Made by a program: the position numbers and the translations under genes
In this document: piece after piece, positions 16,305-25,437 of the stretch
How positions within the stretch are numbered: the stretch's first letter is position 1
How the letters are laid out: each line of letters opens with the position of its first letter
DNA from: Candidatus Aminicenantes bacterium UBA6072
GTDB taxonomy: Bacteria; Acidobacteriota; Aminicenantia; UBA2199
Assembly (NCBI GenBank): GCA_002436105.1
Contig: DIXU01000009.1
Location: 124,001-188,000 of the forward strand
Direction: 5' to 3'
DNA: 64,000 nucleotides
Notes under the pieces: generated by a model
Told to the model about the DNA's origin: nothing
What the model saw: the letters and a program-made list of their open reading frames with translations, nothing else
Databases searched by the model: none

Positions 16305-16365
16305 GTGCCACCGGGAATCCCCCCGCGCCTGGGCGGCGCGACCGTCCCCGCCCAAGGCAACGACA

Positions 16366-16394
16366 TTGTCGCGCCGGGACTTTTCCGGTATAAT
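16366..16394 (+). promoter_or_regulatory. Sigma-70-type promoter of leuS-lptE-holA
   Basis: TTGTCG (16366-16371), 17-nt spacer, TATAAT (16389-16394, perfect). The leader is about 25 nt and includes AAGGAAA before the ATG. Confidence 0.75.
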
Positions 16395-16425
16395 GGCGAT
16401 CGTTCAGCGGTTCCAAGGAAAAACA

Positions 16426-19029
16426 ATGAATTACAATTTCAGTGAAATCGAGGCCAAGTGGCAGCGCGCCTGGCGCGAAAGCCGGGCATTCCGTGCCGTT
16501 CCCGGGCAGCAGCGGCCGAAATACTATTGCCTGGAGATGTTCCCCTACCCCTCCGGCTCGGGGCTTCATGTCGGCCACCTCAAGAATTACGTCCCCACCG
16601 ACGCCTTCTGCCGCTACAAGAGCATGAAGGGCTTCAATGTCCTCCATCCCATGGGCTGGGACGCCTTCGGCCAGCCGGCCGAAAACGAGGCCATCCGCCG
16701 CAACCGCAATCCGCGCGAAATGGTTCCCGAGTACGCGGCCGCCTACCGCGAGACCCTGATCAAGACCGGCTGCTCCTATGACTGGGAGCGCGAGATCAAC
16801 TCCAGCCATCCCGGCTACTACAAATGGACCCAGTGGATGTTCCTGCTTCTGCTGCGCAAGGGCCTGGCCTACCGCGCCACCGCCCCCATCAACTGGTGCC
16901 CGGCCTGCAAGACCGGCCTGGCCAACGAGGAGGTCAGGGACGGCCGCTGCTGGCGCTGCGACTCCGCCGTGGAAAAGAAGCCGATGCCCCAGTGGTTCTT
17001 CCGCATCACCGCCTATGCCGACCGTCTGCTGGCCGACCTGGAGAAGCTCGACTGGTCGGAGGGCATGAAGGAGATGCAGCGCGACTGGATCGGCCGCAGC
17101 GAGGGGGCCGAGGTCGACTTCGCCGTCGACGGCGACGCGCCTCCCATCCGCGTCTTCACCACCCGGCCCGACACCCTGTTCGGCGCCACGTTCATGGTGC
17201 TGGCCCCCGAGCACCCGCAGGTCGCCGCCCTGACCGTCCCGGAGCGCCGCGCCGATGTGGAAGCCTACGTGCGCAAGGCGCAGGGCGAATCGGAGATCGA
17301 CCGCCTCAACGCCGAGCGCGCCAAGACCGGCGTCTTTACCGGCGCCTACGCCGTCAACCCGGTCACCGGCGGCAAGATCCCGGTATGGATCGCCGACTAC
17401 GTGCTGATGGGCTACGGCACCGGCGCCATCATGTGCGTGCCGGGGCACGACGCGCGCGATTTCGAGTTCGCCGCGAAATTCCAGCTGCCGGTCGTGCAGG
17501 TGGTCAGCCGCGACGGCTCGATCCATGAGCTCGCGGCGGCCGAGCCGGGAGAGGGCGTCGCCGTCAACTCCGGGCGCTGGAACGGCCTGTCCACGGCCGA
17601 TTTCAAGAAGGCCATCTCCTCCTGGCTGCAGGAGCGGGGCATCGGCCGGGCGACGGTCCATTACCGGCTGCGCGACTGGCTGATTTCGCGCCAGCGCTAC
17701 TGGGGGGCGCCGATCCCGATCGTCCACTGCCCCGCCTGCGGCGAGGTGCCGGTCCCCGAATCGCAGCTGCCGGTGCTGCTGCCCGACGTGGAAAACTATC
17801 GGCCCTCGGGGACCGGGGAGTCGCCGCTGGCCGCCATCCCCGATTTCGTGAACACTTCCTGCCCGAAATGCGGCGGCCCGGCCCGGCGCGAAACCGACAC
17901 CATGGGCGGCTACGCCTGCTCCTCGTGGTATTTCCTGCGCTTCGCCGACCCGGAGAACGAAAACGCCTTCGCCTCGCGCCAGGCCCTCGACTACTGGCTG
18001 CCGGTGGACCTCTACACCGGCGGCATCGAACACGCCCGCTCGCACCTGCTCTACGCCCGCTTCTGGACCAAGGTGCTGTTCGACGAGGGGATGCTGGGCT
18101 TCGAAGAACCCTTCCTGATCCTGCGCAACCAGGGCTCGCTCCTGGCCCTCACTCCCGGCCGCCGGCCGCGTTCCCAGGAGGAGGGGGGCGACGGCGACGA
18201 AAGGATCGTCGACTGGATCGTGCTCAAGCACGACGAGCGCCAGCGCATCCCCGCCGAGCAGGTTGTCTGGCGCTGGGCGCGCATGTCCAAGTCCAAGGGC
18301 AACGTCGTGACCCCCGATGAGATGATCGAGCGCTACGGTGCCGATTCGCTCCGCGTTTACGAGATGTTCGTGGCGCCGTTCGAGGACGACGTCCACTGGA
18401 GCGAGGAGGGGATCCAGGGATCGAACCGCTTCGTCGGCCGCGTCTGGCGCTGGCTGCAGGCGGCGCGCCCCCTCTGCCGCGGCGACTGGCGCGCGGCGCG
18501 GCCCGGGACGACGACCCCGGAAGCCCTCCGGGTGCGGCGCAAGCTGCACCAGACGGTGCAGAAGGTCGGGGCGCAGATCGAGACCTTCCAGTTCAACACC
18601 GCCGTGGCCGCCGTCATGGAATTGCTCAACGCGATCTACTCCTACGCGCCGATCGAGAAGGAGGCGCTGGGGGACGGCCTCGACCCGGTGGTCGTCTCCG
18701 AGCTGGCCGAGACCCTGGTCCTGCTCATGGCCCCGTTCGCGCCGCACCTGGCCGAGGAGGTCTGGCAGCAGCTGGGGAAAGAAGGCGGCGTCTACCGCGC
18801 CGGCTGGCCGGCGTTCGACCCCGAGGTGGCCGCCGCCGAGGCGGTCAACGTCATGATCCAGGTCAACGGCAAGATCAAGGACAAGGTGACCGTGCCGCTG
18901 GACTGCGACGAGGAGACGGTAAAGGCCGAAGCGCTGGGCAGGGAAAAGATCCGCCAGCTGCTGGCCGGCCGCCAGGTGGTGAAGATGATCTTCGTCCCGA
19001 ACAAGATGCTGAGCATCGTCTGCCGATGA
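16426..19029 (+). CDS. leuS: Leucyl-tRNA synthetase
   Basis: 867 residues, full length for bacterial LeuRS. The class I signature FPYPSGSGLHVGHLKNYVPT (HIGH variant HVGH) is near residue 45. Zinc-like cysteine pairs are seen in NWCPACKTGLA and WRCDSA. The CP1 editing domain carries TTRPDTLFGATFMVLAPEHP and GYGTGAIMCVPGHDARDFEF. The KMSKS loop is ARMSKSKGNVVTPDEMI. The C-terminal VMIQVNGKIKDKVTVP is also typical. ATG 16426 follows AAGGAAA; a longer frame upstream is not conserved. The gene order leuS-lptE-holA is the same as in E. coli. Confidence 0.97.
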   Translation: MNYNFSEIEAKWQRAWRESRAFRAVPGQQRPKYYCLEMFPYPSGSGLHVGHLKNYVPTDAFCRYKSMKGFNVLHPMGWDAFGQPAENEAIRRNRNPREMVPEYAAAYRETLIKTGCSYDWEREINSSHPGYYKWTQWMFLLLLRKGLAYRATAPINWCPACKTGLANEEVRDGRCWRCDSAVEKKPMPQWFFRITAYADRLLADLEKLDWSEGMKEMQRDWIGRSEGAEVDFAVDGDAPPIRVFTTRPDTLFGATFMVLAPEHPQVAALTVPERRADVEAYVRKAQGESEIDRLNAERAKTGVFTGAYAVNPVTGGKIPVWIADYVLMGYGTGAIMCVPGHDARDFEFAAKFQLPVVQVVSRDGSIHELAAAEPGEGVAVNSGRWNGLSTADFKKAISSWLQERGIGRATVHYRLRDWLISRQRYWGAPIPIVHCPACGEVPVPESQLPVLLPDVENYRPSGTGESPLAAIPDFVNTSCPKCGGPARRETDTMGGYACSSWYFLRFADPENENAFASRQALDYWLPVDLYTGGIEHARSHLLYARFWTKVLFDEGMLGFEEPFLILRNQGSLLALTPGRRPRSQEEGGDGDERIVDWIVLKHDERQRIPAEQVVWRWARMSKSKGNVVTPDEMIERYGADSLRVYEMFVAPFEDDVHWSEEGIQGSNRFVGRVWRWLQAARPLCRGDWRAARPGTTTPEALRVRRKLHQTVQKVGAQIETFQFNTAVAAVMELLNAIYSYAPIEKEALGDGLDPVVVSELAETLVLLMAPFAPHLAEEVWQQLGKEGGVYRAGWPAFDPEVAAAEAVNVMIQVNGKIKDKVTVPLDCDEETVKAEALGREKIRQLLAGRQVVKMIFVPNKMLSIVCR

Positions 19030-19541
19030 AAAGGCTCGCGATCCCGCTGCTGTTGCTGACGGCGGCGCTGCTGAGCCTGCGCTGCGGCTATCGCCTGGCC
19101 GGCCACGGGAAAAACCTGCCGCCGGGGGCGGCGACCATCGCCATCCCGGCCTTCCAGAACCAGACCGCGCGGCCGCAGGCCGAACAGTTCATCACCTTCG
19201 CCGTCCGCGAGGAGTTCATCCGCCGCAGCCGGCTGCGCCTGGTCGAGTCCCAGGCCGACGCCGACCTGCTGCTGGAGGGGACGGTCACCGCCTTCCGCAC
19301 CACCCCGCTCTCCTTTTCCGAGGCCGGGGCGGCCAACCTCTACGAGGTGCGCCTGACCCTCGAGGTGCGACTGGTTGACATGCGCAGCAGCGAGATGGTG
19401 TACCAGGGGAAGGACCTCTCCTTCCAGGAGGCCTACGACACCGACAGCGACGATTTTTTCTCCCAGGAGTCGGGTTCATTGGACCGCATCGCCGGCAAGT
19501 TCGCCGCCAGCATCGTCACCTCCATCCTGGAAAACTTCTGA
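19026..19541 (+). CDS. lptE: LptE-like LPS-assembly lipoprotein
   Basis: 171 residues. The signal peptide ends at LSLRCGYRLAG. The +1 Cys followed by GYxLAG is the typical LptE mature start, although Arg before Cys makes the lipobox non-canonical. The rest (TIAIPAFQNQTARPQAEQFI, RRSRLRLVESQADADLLLEG) matches the LptE/RlpB fold. LptE plugs the LptD barrel that inserts lipopolysaccharide, so its presence supports an LPS-type outer membrane. Position between leuS and holA is the strongest argument. The ATG overlaps the leuS stop by 4 nt. Confidence 0.8.
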   Translation: MKRLAIPLLLLTAALLSLRCGYRLAGHGKNLPPGAATIAIPAFQNQTARPQAEQFITFAVREEFIRRSRLRLVESQADADLLLEGTVTAFRTTPLSFSEAGAANLYEVRLTLEVRLVDMRSSEMVYQGKDLSFQEAYDTDSDDFFSQESGSLDRIAGKFAASIVTSILENF

Positions 19542-20608
19542 TGCCCGAGTCGACGTTCTTCGCCTTCCTCGGCCGCGTCCAGGCCGAGAGGAAACCGCCG
19601 TCGCTGCTGCTGCTCTACGGCTTCAACGAATTCCTGGGCGAGCAGGTCATCGCCGAGGTCGGGCGCGCCTTCGGCCAGGAGCGCAGCGAGTTCAACTTCA
19701 AGCGCTACTATTTCGACGGCGAAGAGGAGATCGGCTGGGAGGAGATCCTGGACGAGGCCAACAGTTCCAGCTTCTTCATCAGCGCCCAGAAGGTCATCAC
19801 CGTGGTCATCCGCGACGAGAAGAAGATATCCCTGAACGCGGCCGCCAAGAAGGCCTTCGCCGCCTACCTGCAGAAGCCCAACCCGCACGCCACCCTCATC
19901 ATTTATGTCTCCCTGGACCTGAGCCGCGACGATTACAAGCAGCTCAAGCGGGACAAGCTCTCCCGGCTGCGGGAGAACCTGGATTCGCCGCACGCCGTCA
20001 GCATCGACCTGGACCGCACCAGCGAGGGGGAGATCCGCAATTTCATCAAGAGTTACATGAAGGAGCGCAAGATCGCCATCAGCACCGACGCCATCGAGCG
20101 CATCCAGGAGATCATGGCCGACGACTTCGTCTCCATCATCCACCAGCTGCCCAAGCTGGAGTCCGCCGCCGCCAGGACCCTGACCATCGGCAGCGAGGAA
20201 GTCGACGAGCTGATCACCGGCATCAGCTCCCACTCCATCTGGGACCTGACCGAGGCCATCGAGCGCGAGGACGCCGCCGCCTACCTCGATATCCTGAAAT
20301 ACCTGTTCATCAACGGCGTCAAGCCCACCTTCATCATCGGCACCCTCATCTCCTATTACCACAAGATCTACACGGCCAAGTTCCTCCTGCGCCATCGCTT
20401 CTCGGTGGCCGACATCGGCAAGGTGCTGCAGCAGCCGTCCTTCATCCTGAACAAGTTCATTGCCCTGGTCAAGCACTTCCCCGACGCCAAGATCCAGGCC
20501 GTGCTCAACCTGATCTACCGCCTCGACTACGAGTCCAAGACCAGCGGCGAGGAATCAGCGCGCATCTCGCTGCAGAATTTCGTCTTCCAGGTCAAGTTCC
20601 TCAAGTAA
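19541..20608 (+). CDS. holA: DNA polymerase III delta subunit (clamp loader)
   Basis: 355 residues. The N-terminal nucleotide-binding-like domain has LLLLYGFNEFLGEQVIAEVG and later ANSSSFFISAQKVITVVIRD, where HolA has its 'LFxxxRLvvv' strand. The collar domain contains GVKPTFIIGTLISYYHKIYT and ends with the typical DYESKTSGEESARISLQNFV helix. HolA opens the sliding clamp within the clamp-loader complex. TGATG overlap with lptE shows coupling. Confidence 0.9.
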   Translation: MPESTFFAFLGRVQAERKPPSLLLLYGFNEFLGEQVIAEVGRAFGQERSEFNFKRYYFDGEEEIGWEEILDEANSSSFFISAQKVITVVIRDEKKISLNAAAKKAFAAYLQKPNPHATLIIYVSLDLSRDDYKQLKRDKLSRLRENLDSPHAVSIDLDRTSEGEIRNFIKSYMKERKIAISTDAIERIQEIMADDFVSIIHQLPKLESAAARTLTIGSEEVDELITGISSHSIWDLTEAIEREDAAAYLDILKYLFINGVKPTFIIGTLISYYHKIYTAKFLLRHRFSVADIGKVLQQPSFILNKFIALVKHFPDAKIQAVLNLIYRLDYESKTSGEESARISLQNFVFQVKFLK

Positions 20609-20644
20609 TCCCGAGCTGCCGCTTCGGGAACGCGGCTTGGCTGT

Positions 20645-20679
20645 AAAAAAAGCCGCCCCCGCGTCGGCGCGGGGACGGC
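20645..20679 (-). terminator. Intrinsic terminator of the sigma/anti-sigma/TonB operon
   Basis: On the minus strand a GC-rich stem (GCCGTCCCCGCG with CGCGGGGGCGGC, one bulge) is followed directly by a run of T residues (complement of 20645-20651). It lies 20 nt beyond the TonB-protein stop and may also stop holA transcripts through the same stem. Confidence 0.85.
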
Positions 20680-20698
20680 CTGCGAGAAATTCGCCGGC

Positions 20699-21841
20699 TT
20701 ATTTCAGGGCGAAGGTCACCGTTACCGTGAAAGCCACCTTCTTGGCCTTGCCGTCCTGGATGAAGGGCTCGTACTCCCAGGATTTCACTGCGGCAAGGGC
20801 GGCTTCGGTCAGGAGGGGGTCCGGCGACTTCAGCATGCGCAGTGCCTTCACTTTTCCGCTTTCATCGATCACGGCCTCCAGGACCACGGTCCCCTGGACC
20901 TTGTTTTTCGCGGCCTCCTCGGGATAGACCGGATTGACCTTCCTGACCAGCTTCGGCTTCTGCGCATCCTCCAGGCGGGCCAGGGCGCCATCGGCGCCTT
21001 TCTTCTTTCCGTCATTCAGCTTGAAGGCGACCGTTACCGTGAACAGCACCTCCTTGCAGGCGCCGTCAACCACATGGGGATCGTACTCCCATTGCTTGAC
21101 CGCTTCCAGGGCGGCCTGGGTGAGCAGGGTGTCGGGTGAGGAGACGGGGCGAACATCTTTCACCTTGCCGTCCTTGCCGGCCACGGCCTCCACGACCACC
21201 ACGCCCTGCAGCCCCTTTTCCCTGGCTTCCCGCGGATAGGCCGGGTTTACTTTTTTGAGCAGCTTCGGCTTGACGGCGCCGGAGACGCGCACCGCATCCC
21301 TGCCGAACTCCTCGTCCCGCCCCTGTACGTAAAAAGCGATGAAATAGCTGTGCTCGCCTGAATCGCGGAACCCCAGCATGGCCACTTCGCCGTCGGGGAG
21401 GACGATCTCGGTGTCGAGCAGGATCTTCTGGATCCTCTCTTCCCCTCTTTCCTCCACCACGCCGACCTTGAAGTTCACCGCGCCCGGCCTGGGCAGGGGG
21501 GTCAGGACCAGGACGTAATCCCGGCCCTGCATCTGCACGGTCTGCATGACCGATGCCGGGCCTCCCGATCGCCAGGCCAGGTCGGAGGATGCCAACAGCG
21601 TGACCTCGGGGGCGTTGAACGTCTTGCGCAGCTCGGCCAGCAGGCTCTCGGAAGTGAACCTGACCTGCAGGTTGCGCTGCACCAGCGACTTGAGATGAAA
21701 CGACGTGGCCACGCCGGGCTTGCCCTCAGCCTCTGCGCCCGGGCCGAAGAAATTGAGCTTGATATCAAGGGCGACCTCCGCCCGGACCGGGAAGGCCAGG
21801 ACCAGGATCAGCCATATCAAAAGAAAAGTGGTCTTTTTCAT
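20699..21841 (-). CDS. Secreted protein with two TonB C-terminal domains
   Basis: 380 residues. A signal peptide (TTFLLIWLILVLAFPVRAEV) is followed by about 190 beta-rich residues and then two tandem TonB_C domains: KLLKKVNPAYPREAREKGLQ...AALEAVKQWEYDPH and KLVRKVNPVYPEEAAKNKVQ...AALAAVKSWEYEPF. The copies are close enough to be a duplication. Classic TonB has a membrane anchor and Pro-rich spacer; here the only hydrophobic segment looks cleavable, so it may not be an energy transducer. ATG 21841 follows AAGGAGAG. Third gene after the ECF sigma and anti-sigma genes. Confidence 0.88.
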   Translation of the reverse strand: MKKTTFLLIWLILVLAFPVRAEVALDIKLNFFGPGAEAEGKPGVATSFHLKSLVQRNLQVRFTSESLLAELRKTFNAPEVTLLASSDLAWRSGGPASVMQTVQMQGRDYVLVLTPLPRPGAVNFKVGVVEERGEERIQKILLDTEIVLPDGEVAMLGFRDSGEHSYFIAFYVQGRDEEFGRDAVRVSGAVKPKLLKKVNPAYPREAREKGLQGVVVVEAVAGKDGKVKDVRPVSSPDTLLTQAALEAVKQWEYDPHVVDGACKEVLFTVTVAFKLNDGKKKGADGALARLEDAQKPKLVRKVNPVYPEEAAKNKVQGTVVLEAVIDESGKVKALRMLKSPDPLLTEAALAAVKSWEYEPFIQDGKAKKVAFTVTVTFALK

Positions 21842-21857
21842 AGGATCTCTCCTTGTT

Positions 21858-22325
21858 TCAATTCTGATTTTTTTCAAACCAAACGATCGTCATCCCCGGC
21901 TGCCCCGGAGCAAAAATGACCGGTCGGGCAGGCGCATCGCCGATCCGCGCCCCGAGCACGGCAAAGACGCGGGCAACGTCCTCGGTCTCCGAGACGGTGA
22001 CGATCCCCTGCGGCAGGGTCTCGGTCGGAACACTGCGCCAGATGGCAAAGGCGCCCCCCAGGATGGCCGCGGCCAGGAAAAAGCCGAAGGCGTAGCGCCA
22101 GGCGGGACGGAGCCCCCTGGATCGTCCGCTTTCCGAGTTGAATGGGCGGAGCGGCGGCTCGTTCCGCAGGCCGGCCGGCGTCACGCCCAGGGAAAGGATG
22201 GCGGCGTCGCCGAGCGCCTGGGCCTGGCAGCGCGGGCAGCGGTCGATGTGGCGCTCGAGCAAGAACGCCTGCCAGGCCGGCAGCGGCAGGGCGCGATAGG
22301 CGAAACGGACCCAGTCACAGTTCAT
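21858..22325 (-). CDS. Putative anti-sigma factor with zinc finger and one TM helix
   Basis: 155 residues. The N-terminal ERHIDRCPRCQAQ is the HxxxCxxC zinc-binding anti-sigma motif; a single TM segment (AFGFFLAAAILGGAFAIW) lies near residue 80-98 and a short periplasmic tail follows. The start overlaps the ECF sigma gene by 11 nt. It would hold the cognate sigma at the membrane and release it on an envelope signal, possibly one sensed through the neighbouring TonB_C protein (inference). Confidence 0.85.
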   Translation of the reverse strand: MNCDWVRFAYRALPLPAWQAFLLERHIDRCPRCQAQALGDAAILSLGVTPAGLRNEPPLRPFNSESGRSRGLRPAWRYAFGFFLAAAILGGAFAIWRSVPTETLPQGIVTVSETEDVARVFAVLGARIGDAPARPVIFAPGQPGMTIVWFEKNQN

Positions 22326-22842
22326 CGGCCACCTCCTTCTTCAGCTTCACGCGGGCGTTGTACAGGTGAACGCGCGCCGTGCTTTCCGAGCATCCCAGCG
22401 CCGCGGCGATCTCGCGGGCGCTGAAGCCCTCGAACACCGCCAGGGAAATCGCCGCCCGCTCGCGGGCCGGCAGCCGCTGCAGCAGCCGCCCGGCGTCTTC
22501 CCCGGCCGCGGCGGCCTCGGGTCCCGGCACCGCGCCGCCCAGCCACTCGCCGGCATGACCCTGGAAATAGCGCAGGAATGTTTTCCTCTTGCGCAGGCGG
22601 TCCAGGCAGCGCTTGGCGCCGATTCCCAGCAGCCAGCGGACGAAGCTGCGGCCGGCGTCGAAGCGCCCCAGGTTCAAAAAGGCCTGCAGCAACGCATCCT
22701 GGGCGGCGTCCCGGGCTTCCTCGCGGTCGCCGAGCATGTTCCAGCACAGGGCCAGGAGCTTCTTTTCATGAGCGGAAACGAGCCCGGCGAAAGCGTCGCG
22801 ATCGCCCAGCCGGGCGCAGCGGATCAACTCCTCTTCGCTCAT
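22315..22842 (-). CDS. ECF RNA polymerase sigma factor
   Basis: 175 residues with region 2 (FAGLVSAHEKKLLALCWNML then EEARDAAQDALLQAFLNLGR) and region 4 (LPARERAAISLAVFEGFSAR, EIAAALGCSESTARVHLYNA). Region 2.4 RWLLGIGAKRCLDRLRKRK is typical. An overlapping anti-sigma gene follows. AGGAGGGGC precedes ATG 22842. Target promoters are unknown; autoregulation is common in such operons, but no repeat of the promoter was searched for genome-wide. Confidence 0.92.
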   Translation of the reverse strand: MSEEELIRCARLGDRDAFAGLVSAHEKKLLALCWNMLGDREEARDAAQDALLQAFLNLGRFDAGRSFVRWLLGIGAKRCLDRLRKRKTFLRYFQGHAGEWLGGAVPGPEAAAAGEDAGRLLQRLPARERAAISLAVFEGFSAREIAAALGCSESTARVHLYNARVKLKKEVADEL

Positions 22843-22907
22843 GCCCCTCCTGCCGCCGCATGGTATACTCCCCGGCGCGGCGGATCATTTAGTCCGGACG
22901 GCCGCGA

Positions 22908-25217
22908 TCAGTCGGCCGCGGCTTCCTTGCCGATCTCCTTCAGCTCGTCCAGGGTCATGAGGATCTCGCGCTGGTTCCTGCTGTTGGCCGGCGAGATGAC
23001 CCCCTTCTCCTGCAGCTGGTCGATGAGGCGGCCGGCGCGGGCGAAGCCCACGCTCAGCTTGCGCTGCAGGTAGGACGCCGACGCCTGGCCGGTGGTGATG
23101 ATCACCTCGGCGGCCTCGAAGAACATCTCGTCCAGTTCCTGCTCCTCGCCCTGCTCCTCCCTCTGGGCCGTGTGCTTGATGATCTGGGTGTTGAACTCGG
23201 GCTTGGCCTGCTTGGCGAGATAGTTGACCACGCGCACCGTTTCCGGCTCCGACACGTAGGCCGAGTGCAGGCGGATCAGGGTGGCGGTCTTGGGCGGCAG
23301 GAAGAGCATGTCGCCGTTGCCCAGGAGCTTTTCAGCGCCCATCTGGTCGATGATGGTGCGCGAATCGTAGCGCGAGGGGACGGCCAGCGCCATGCGCGAG
23401 GGGAAATTGTTCTTGATCGGGCCGGTGATGACGTCGATGGAGGGGCGTTGCGTGGCCAGGATGAGGTGGATGCCGATGGCCCGCGACTTCTGCGCCAGGC
23501 GCAGCACGTCGTCCTCGATCTCGCGCGCCGAGGCCATCATCAGGTCGGCCAGCTCGTCGATGATGATCACGATGTAGGGGATGGGCTCCTTGTCGTCCAG
23601 GTGCTCCAGGTCCTCGTCCTCGGACTGGATGAGCATCTCCAGCTTCTTGTTGTATTGCTCGATGTTGCGCACCTGCAGCGTGGCCAGTTTCTTGTAGCGG
23701 TTCTCCATCTCGAAGACCGCCCAGTCCAGGGCGTTCTTGGCCAGCTTGGGATTGACCACCACCGGGGTGAGCAGGTGCGGCAGCGAGTTGTAAACGGCCA
23801 GCTCGATGCGCTTGGGGTCGATCATGATGAACTTCACGGCCTTGGGCGACGACTTGTAGAGGATGCTGAGGATGATGGAGTGGATGGCCACGCTCTTGCC
23901 GCTGCCGGTGGCGCCGGCGATCAGCAGGTGCGGCATCTCCTTGAGATCGGAGATGAAGATGTCGCCGCTGGCCGTCTTGCCCAGCGCCAGCGTCAGCGGC
24001 GAGCTGGACTGCTTGTACTGCGGCGTCTCCAGCAGCTCGCGCAGGTGGATGGTCTCGCGCTTCTTGTTGGGGATCTCGATGCCGATGGCCTTCTTGCCCA
24101 GGATGCGCTCGATGCGCACGTACTGGGCCTTGACCACCAGCGCCAGGTCCTCGGTCAGCCCGGAGACATCCTTGACCTTGACGCCGATGTCGGGGACGAA
24201 CTCGAAGGTGGTGATCACCGGTCCCGGGGTGAATTCGGCGATCTCGCCGTTGATCTTGAATTCCTGCAGCCGCTGCGACAACTCCTGTTTCTTCTCCTCA
24301 AGCTCGTCGATGTCGATCTGGCTCTTGGCCGTCGGGGCGTCGAGGTAGGTCATGGGCGGCGGCTTGTATTGGGCGTCGGGCAGGAATTCCTGCTCCAGCT
24401 CGGGAAAGATGCCGCTCTCCTCGGGCAGCTTGCTCGGCTTGCGGATGACGGCCCGGGCGCTCCCCGCCGCGGCGGCCCTCTTTTCGGCGCGGGCCGCGGA
24501 CTCGCCTTCCCTTTCCTTGAGCGTCTGCCGCCCCTTGAAAACGAAGTTGCCCTCGCCGGCATCGTATTTCTCCTGGACCTTCCTGCGGTCGCGGTTGCGG
24601 CGCATGACTTCCTGGCGCTTGCGGCAATACCCCGCGAGCAGGGCCCCCCCCCGTGCCAGCAGCTTCCAGAGAAAAACCAGGATGTTGCGGATCGAGATCT
24701 TGGCGATCAGCACCAGCGAAACGCCCAGCAGGCAGAGAAAGAGCGCGGCGGCGAAGACGCCCTTGACCTGGCCGCTGACGAAGTCATTGATCAGCAGCCC
24801 GACCATGCCGCCCGTCCGCACCGCCTGCCCCGAGACCAGCGCCTCGGGGTTGAGGTTGGCCAGCAGCGCCGACAGCGAGGGGAGGAGGATGAGGAACCCC
24901 GTTCCCTTGCTCACCGCCCGGTTGATCAGCCGGTTGAAGAAGAAATAGGCGGTCAGGAAGAAAAAAATGAGGATAAACAGCAGGGAGGCGAAACCGAAGA
25001 GGTTGAACAGCAGCGCCGACAGTTCCGAGCCCAGTCGGCCGCCGAAATTGGTGACGACGCGCGCCGGGGCCGAATGGAAGAAGCTGGGATCCAGGGGGTT
25101 GTAGCTGGCCAGGCTGAAGATCAGGAAAAAGGAGAAAAAAAGGGAAAAAATGCCGAAGATCTCGTTTTTAAGCGATAGTTCTTTCTCCCCGGCATTTCCT
25201 TTTTTATCCTTGGCCAT
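22908..25217 (-). CDS. ftsK: DNA translocase FtsK/SpoIIIE
   Basis: 769 residues. Four N-terminal membrane segments (IFGIFSLFFSFFLIFSLASY onward, to about residue 185) lead to a charged linker, then the motor domain with Walker A LIAGATGSGKSVAIHSIIL, FIMIDPKRIELAVYNSLPHL, Walker B YIVIIIDELADLMM and the TQRPSIDVITGPIKNNFPSR block, ending in a winged-helix gamma domain (ASASYLQRKLSVGFARAGRL). It pumps chromosome ends through the septum for dimer resolution. A promoter ends 8 nt before ATG 25217, with no ribosome site, which suggests leaderless translation. Confidence 0.96.
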   Translation of the reverse strand: MAKDKKGNAGEKELSLKNEIFGIFSLFFSFFLIFSLASYNPLDPSFFHSAPARVVTNFGGRLGSELSALLFNLFGFASLLFILIFFFLTAYFFFNRLINRAVSKGTGFLILLPSLSALLANLNPEALVSGQAVRTGGMVGLLINDFVSGQVKGVFAAALFLCLLGVSLVLIAKISIRNILVFLWKLLARGGALLAGYCRKRQEVMRRNRDRRKVQEKYDAGEGNFVFKGRQTLKEREGESAARAEKRAAAAGSARAVIRKPSKLPEESGIFPELEQEFLPDAQYKPPPMTYLDAPTAKSQIDIDELEEKKQELSQRLQEFKINGEIAEFTPGPVITTFEFVPDIGVKVKDVSGLTEDLALVVKAQYVRIERILGKKAIGIEIPNKKRETIHLRELLETPQYKQSSSPLTLALGKTASGDIFISDLKEMPHLLIAGATGSGKSVAIHSIILSILYKSSPKAVKFIMIDPKRIELAVYNSLPHLLTPVVVNPKLAKNALDWAVFEMENRYKKLATLQVRNIEQYNKKLEMLIQSEDEDLEHLDDKEPIPYIVIIIDELADLMMASAREIEDDVLRLAQKSRAIGIHLILATQRPSIDVITGPIKNNFPSRMALAVPSRYDSRTIIDQMGAEKLLGNGDMLFLPPKTATLIRLHSAYVSEPETVRVVNYLAKQAKPEFNTQIIKHTAQREEQGEEQELDEMFFEAAEVIITTGQASASYLQRKLSVGFARAGRLIDQLQEKGVISPANSRNQREILMTLDELKEIGKEAAAD

Positions 25218-25225
25218 CGGCGAAA

Positions 25226-25254
25226 AGTATAGTCGCCCGGCCCGTTCAAGTCAA
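25226..25254 (-). promoter_or_regulatory. Sigma-70-type promoter of ftsK
   Basis: Minus strand TTGACT (25254-25249), 17-nt spacer, TATACT (25231-25226). Only TTTCGCCG separates the -10 box from the ATG. Confidence 0.8.
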
Positions 25255-25356
25255 GCCGCGGCCAATTGTCGTCACGGCGGCCAAAGGGATTGGCCTCAGG
25301 GGGTTCGCCAAAAATAAAGCAAGAAATGCAGGCAATTGATGATGATCATCAGGATG

Positions 25357-25384
25357 GTTGCGTTTTATCATGATAAAACGCAAC
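25357..25384. repeat. Perfect 28-bp palindrome
   Basis: Half-site GTTGCGTTTTATCA followed directly by its exact reverse complement, with no loop. It lies about 100 bp upstream of the ftsK promoter, in an AT-rich pocket. It could be an operator for a dimeric protein or a cruciform site. Confidence 0.85.
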
Positions 25385-25395
25385 AGAGACGAATA

Positions 25396-25437
25396 GTATC
25401 CACCCACTGCTGTCCAAAATAAATCACTTTTTGGACA
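25396..25437. repeat. GTATCCACCCA direct repeat and TGTCCAAAA inverted repeat
   Basis: GTATCCACCCA occurs at 25396-25406 and again at 25876-25886. Next to the first copy, TGTCCAAAA (25411-25419) faces TTTTGGACA (25429-25437), and TTTTGGACA recurs at 25861-25869 beside the second copy. The two composite sequences bracket the repeat block. Confidence 0.6.

Noticed and set aside
16276..18747. 823-codon open frame opposite leuS
   Set aside because: Shadow of leuS codon bias; composition is Gly/Arg/His/Asp-rich nonsense without domains.
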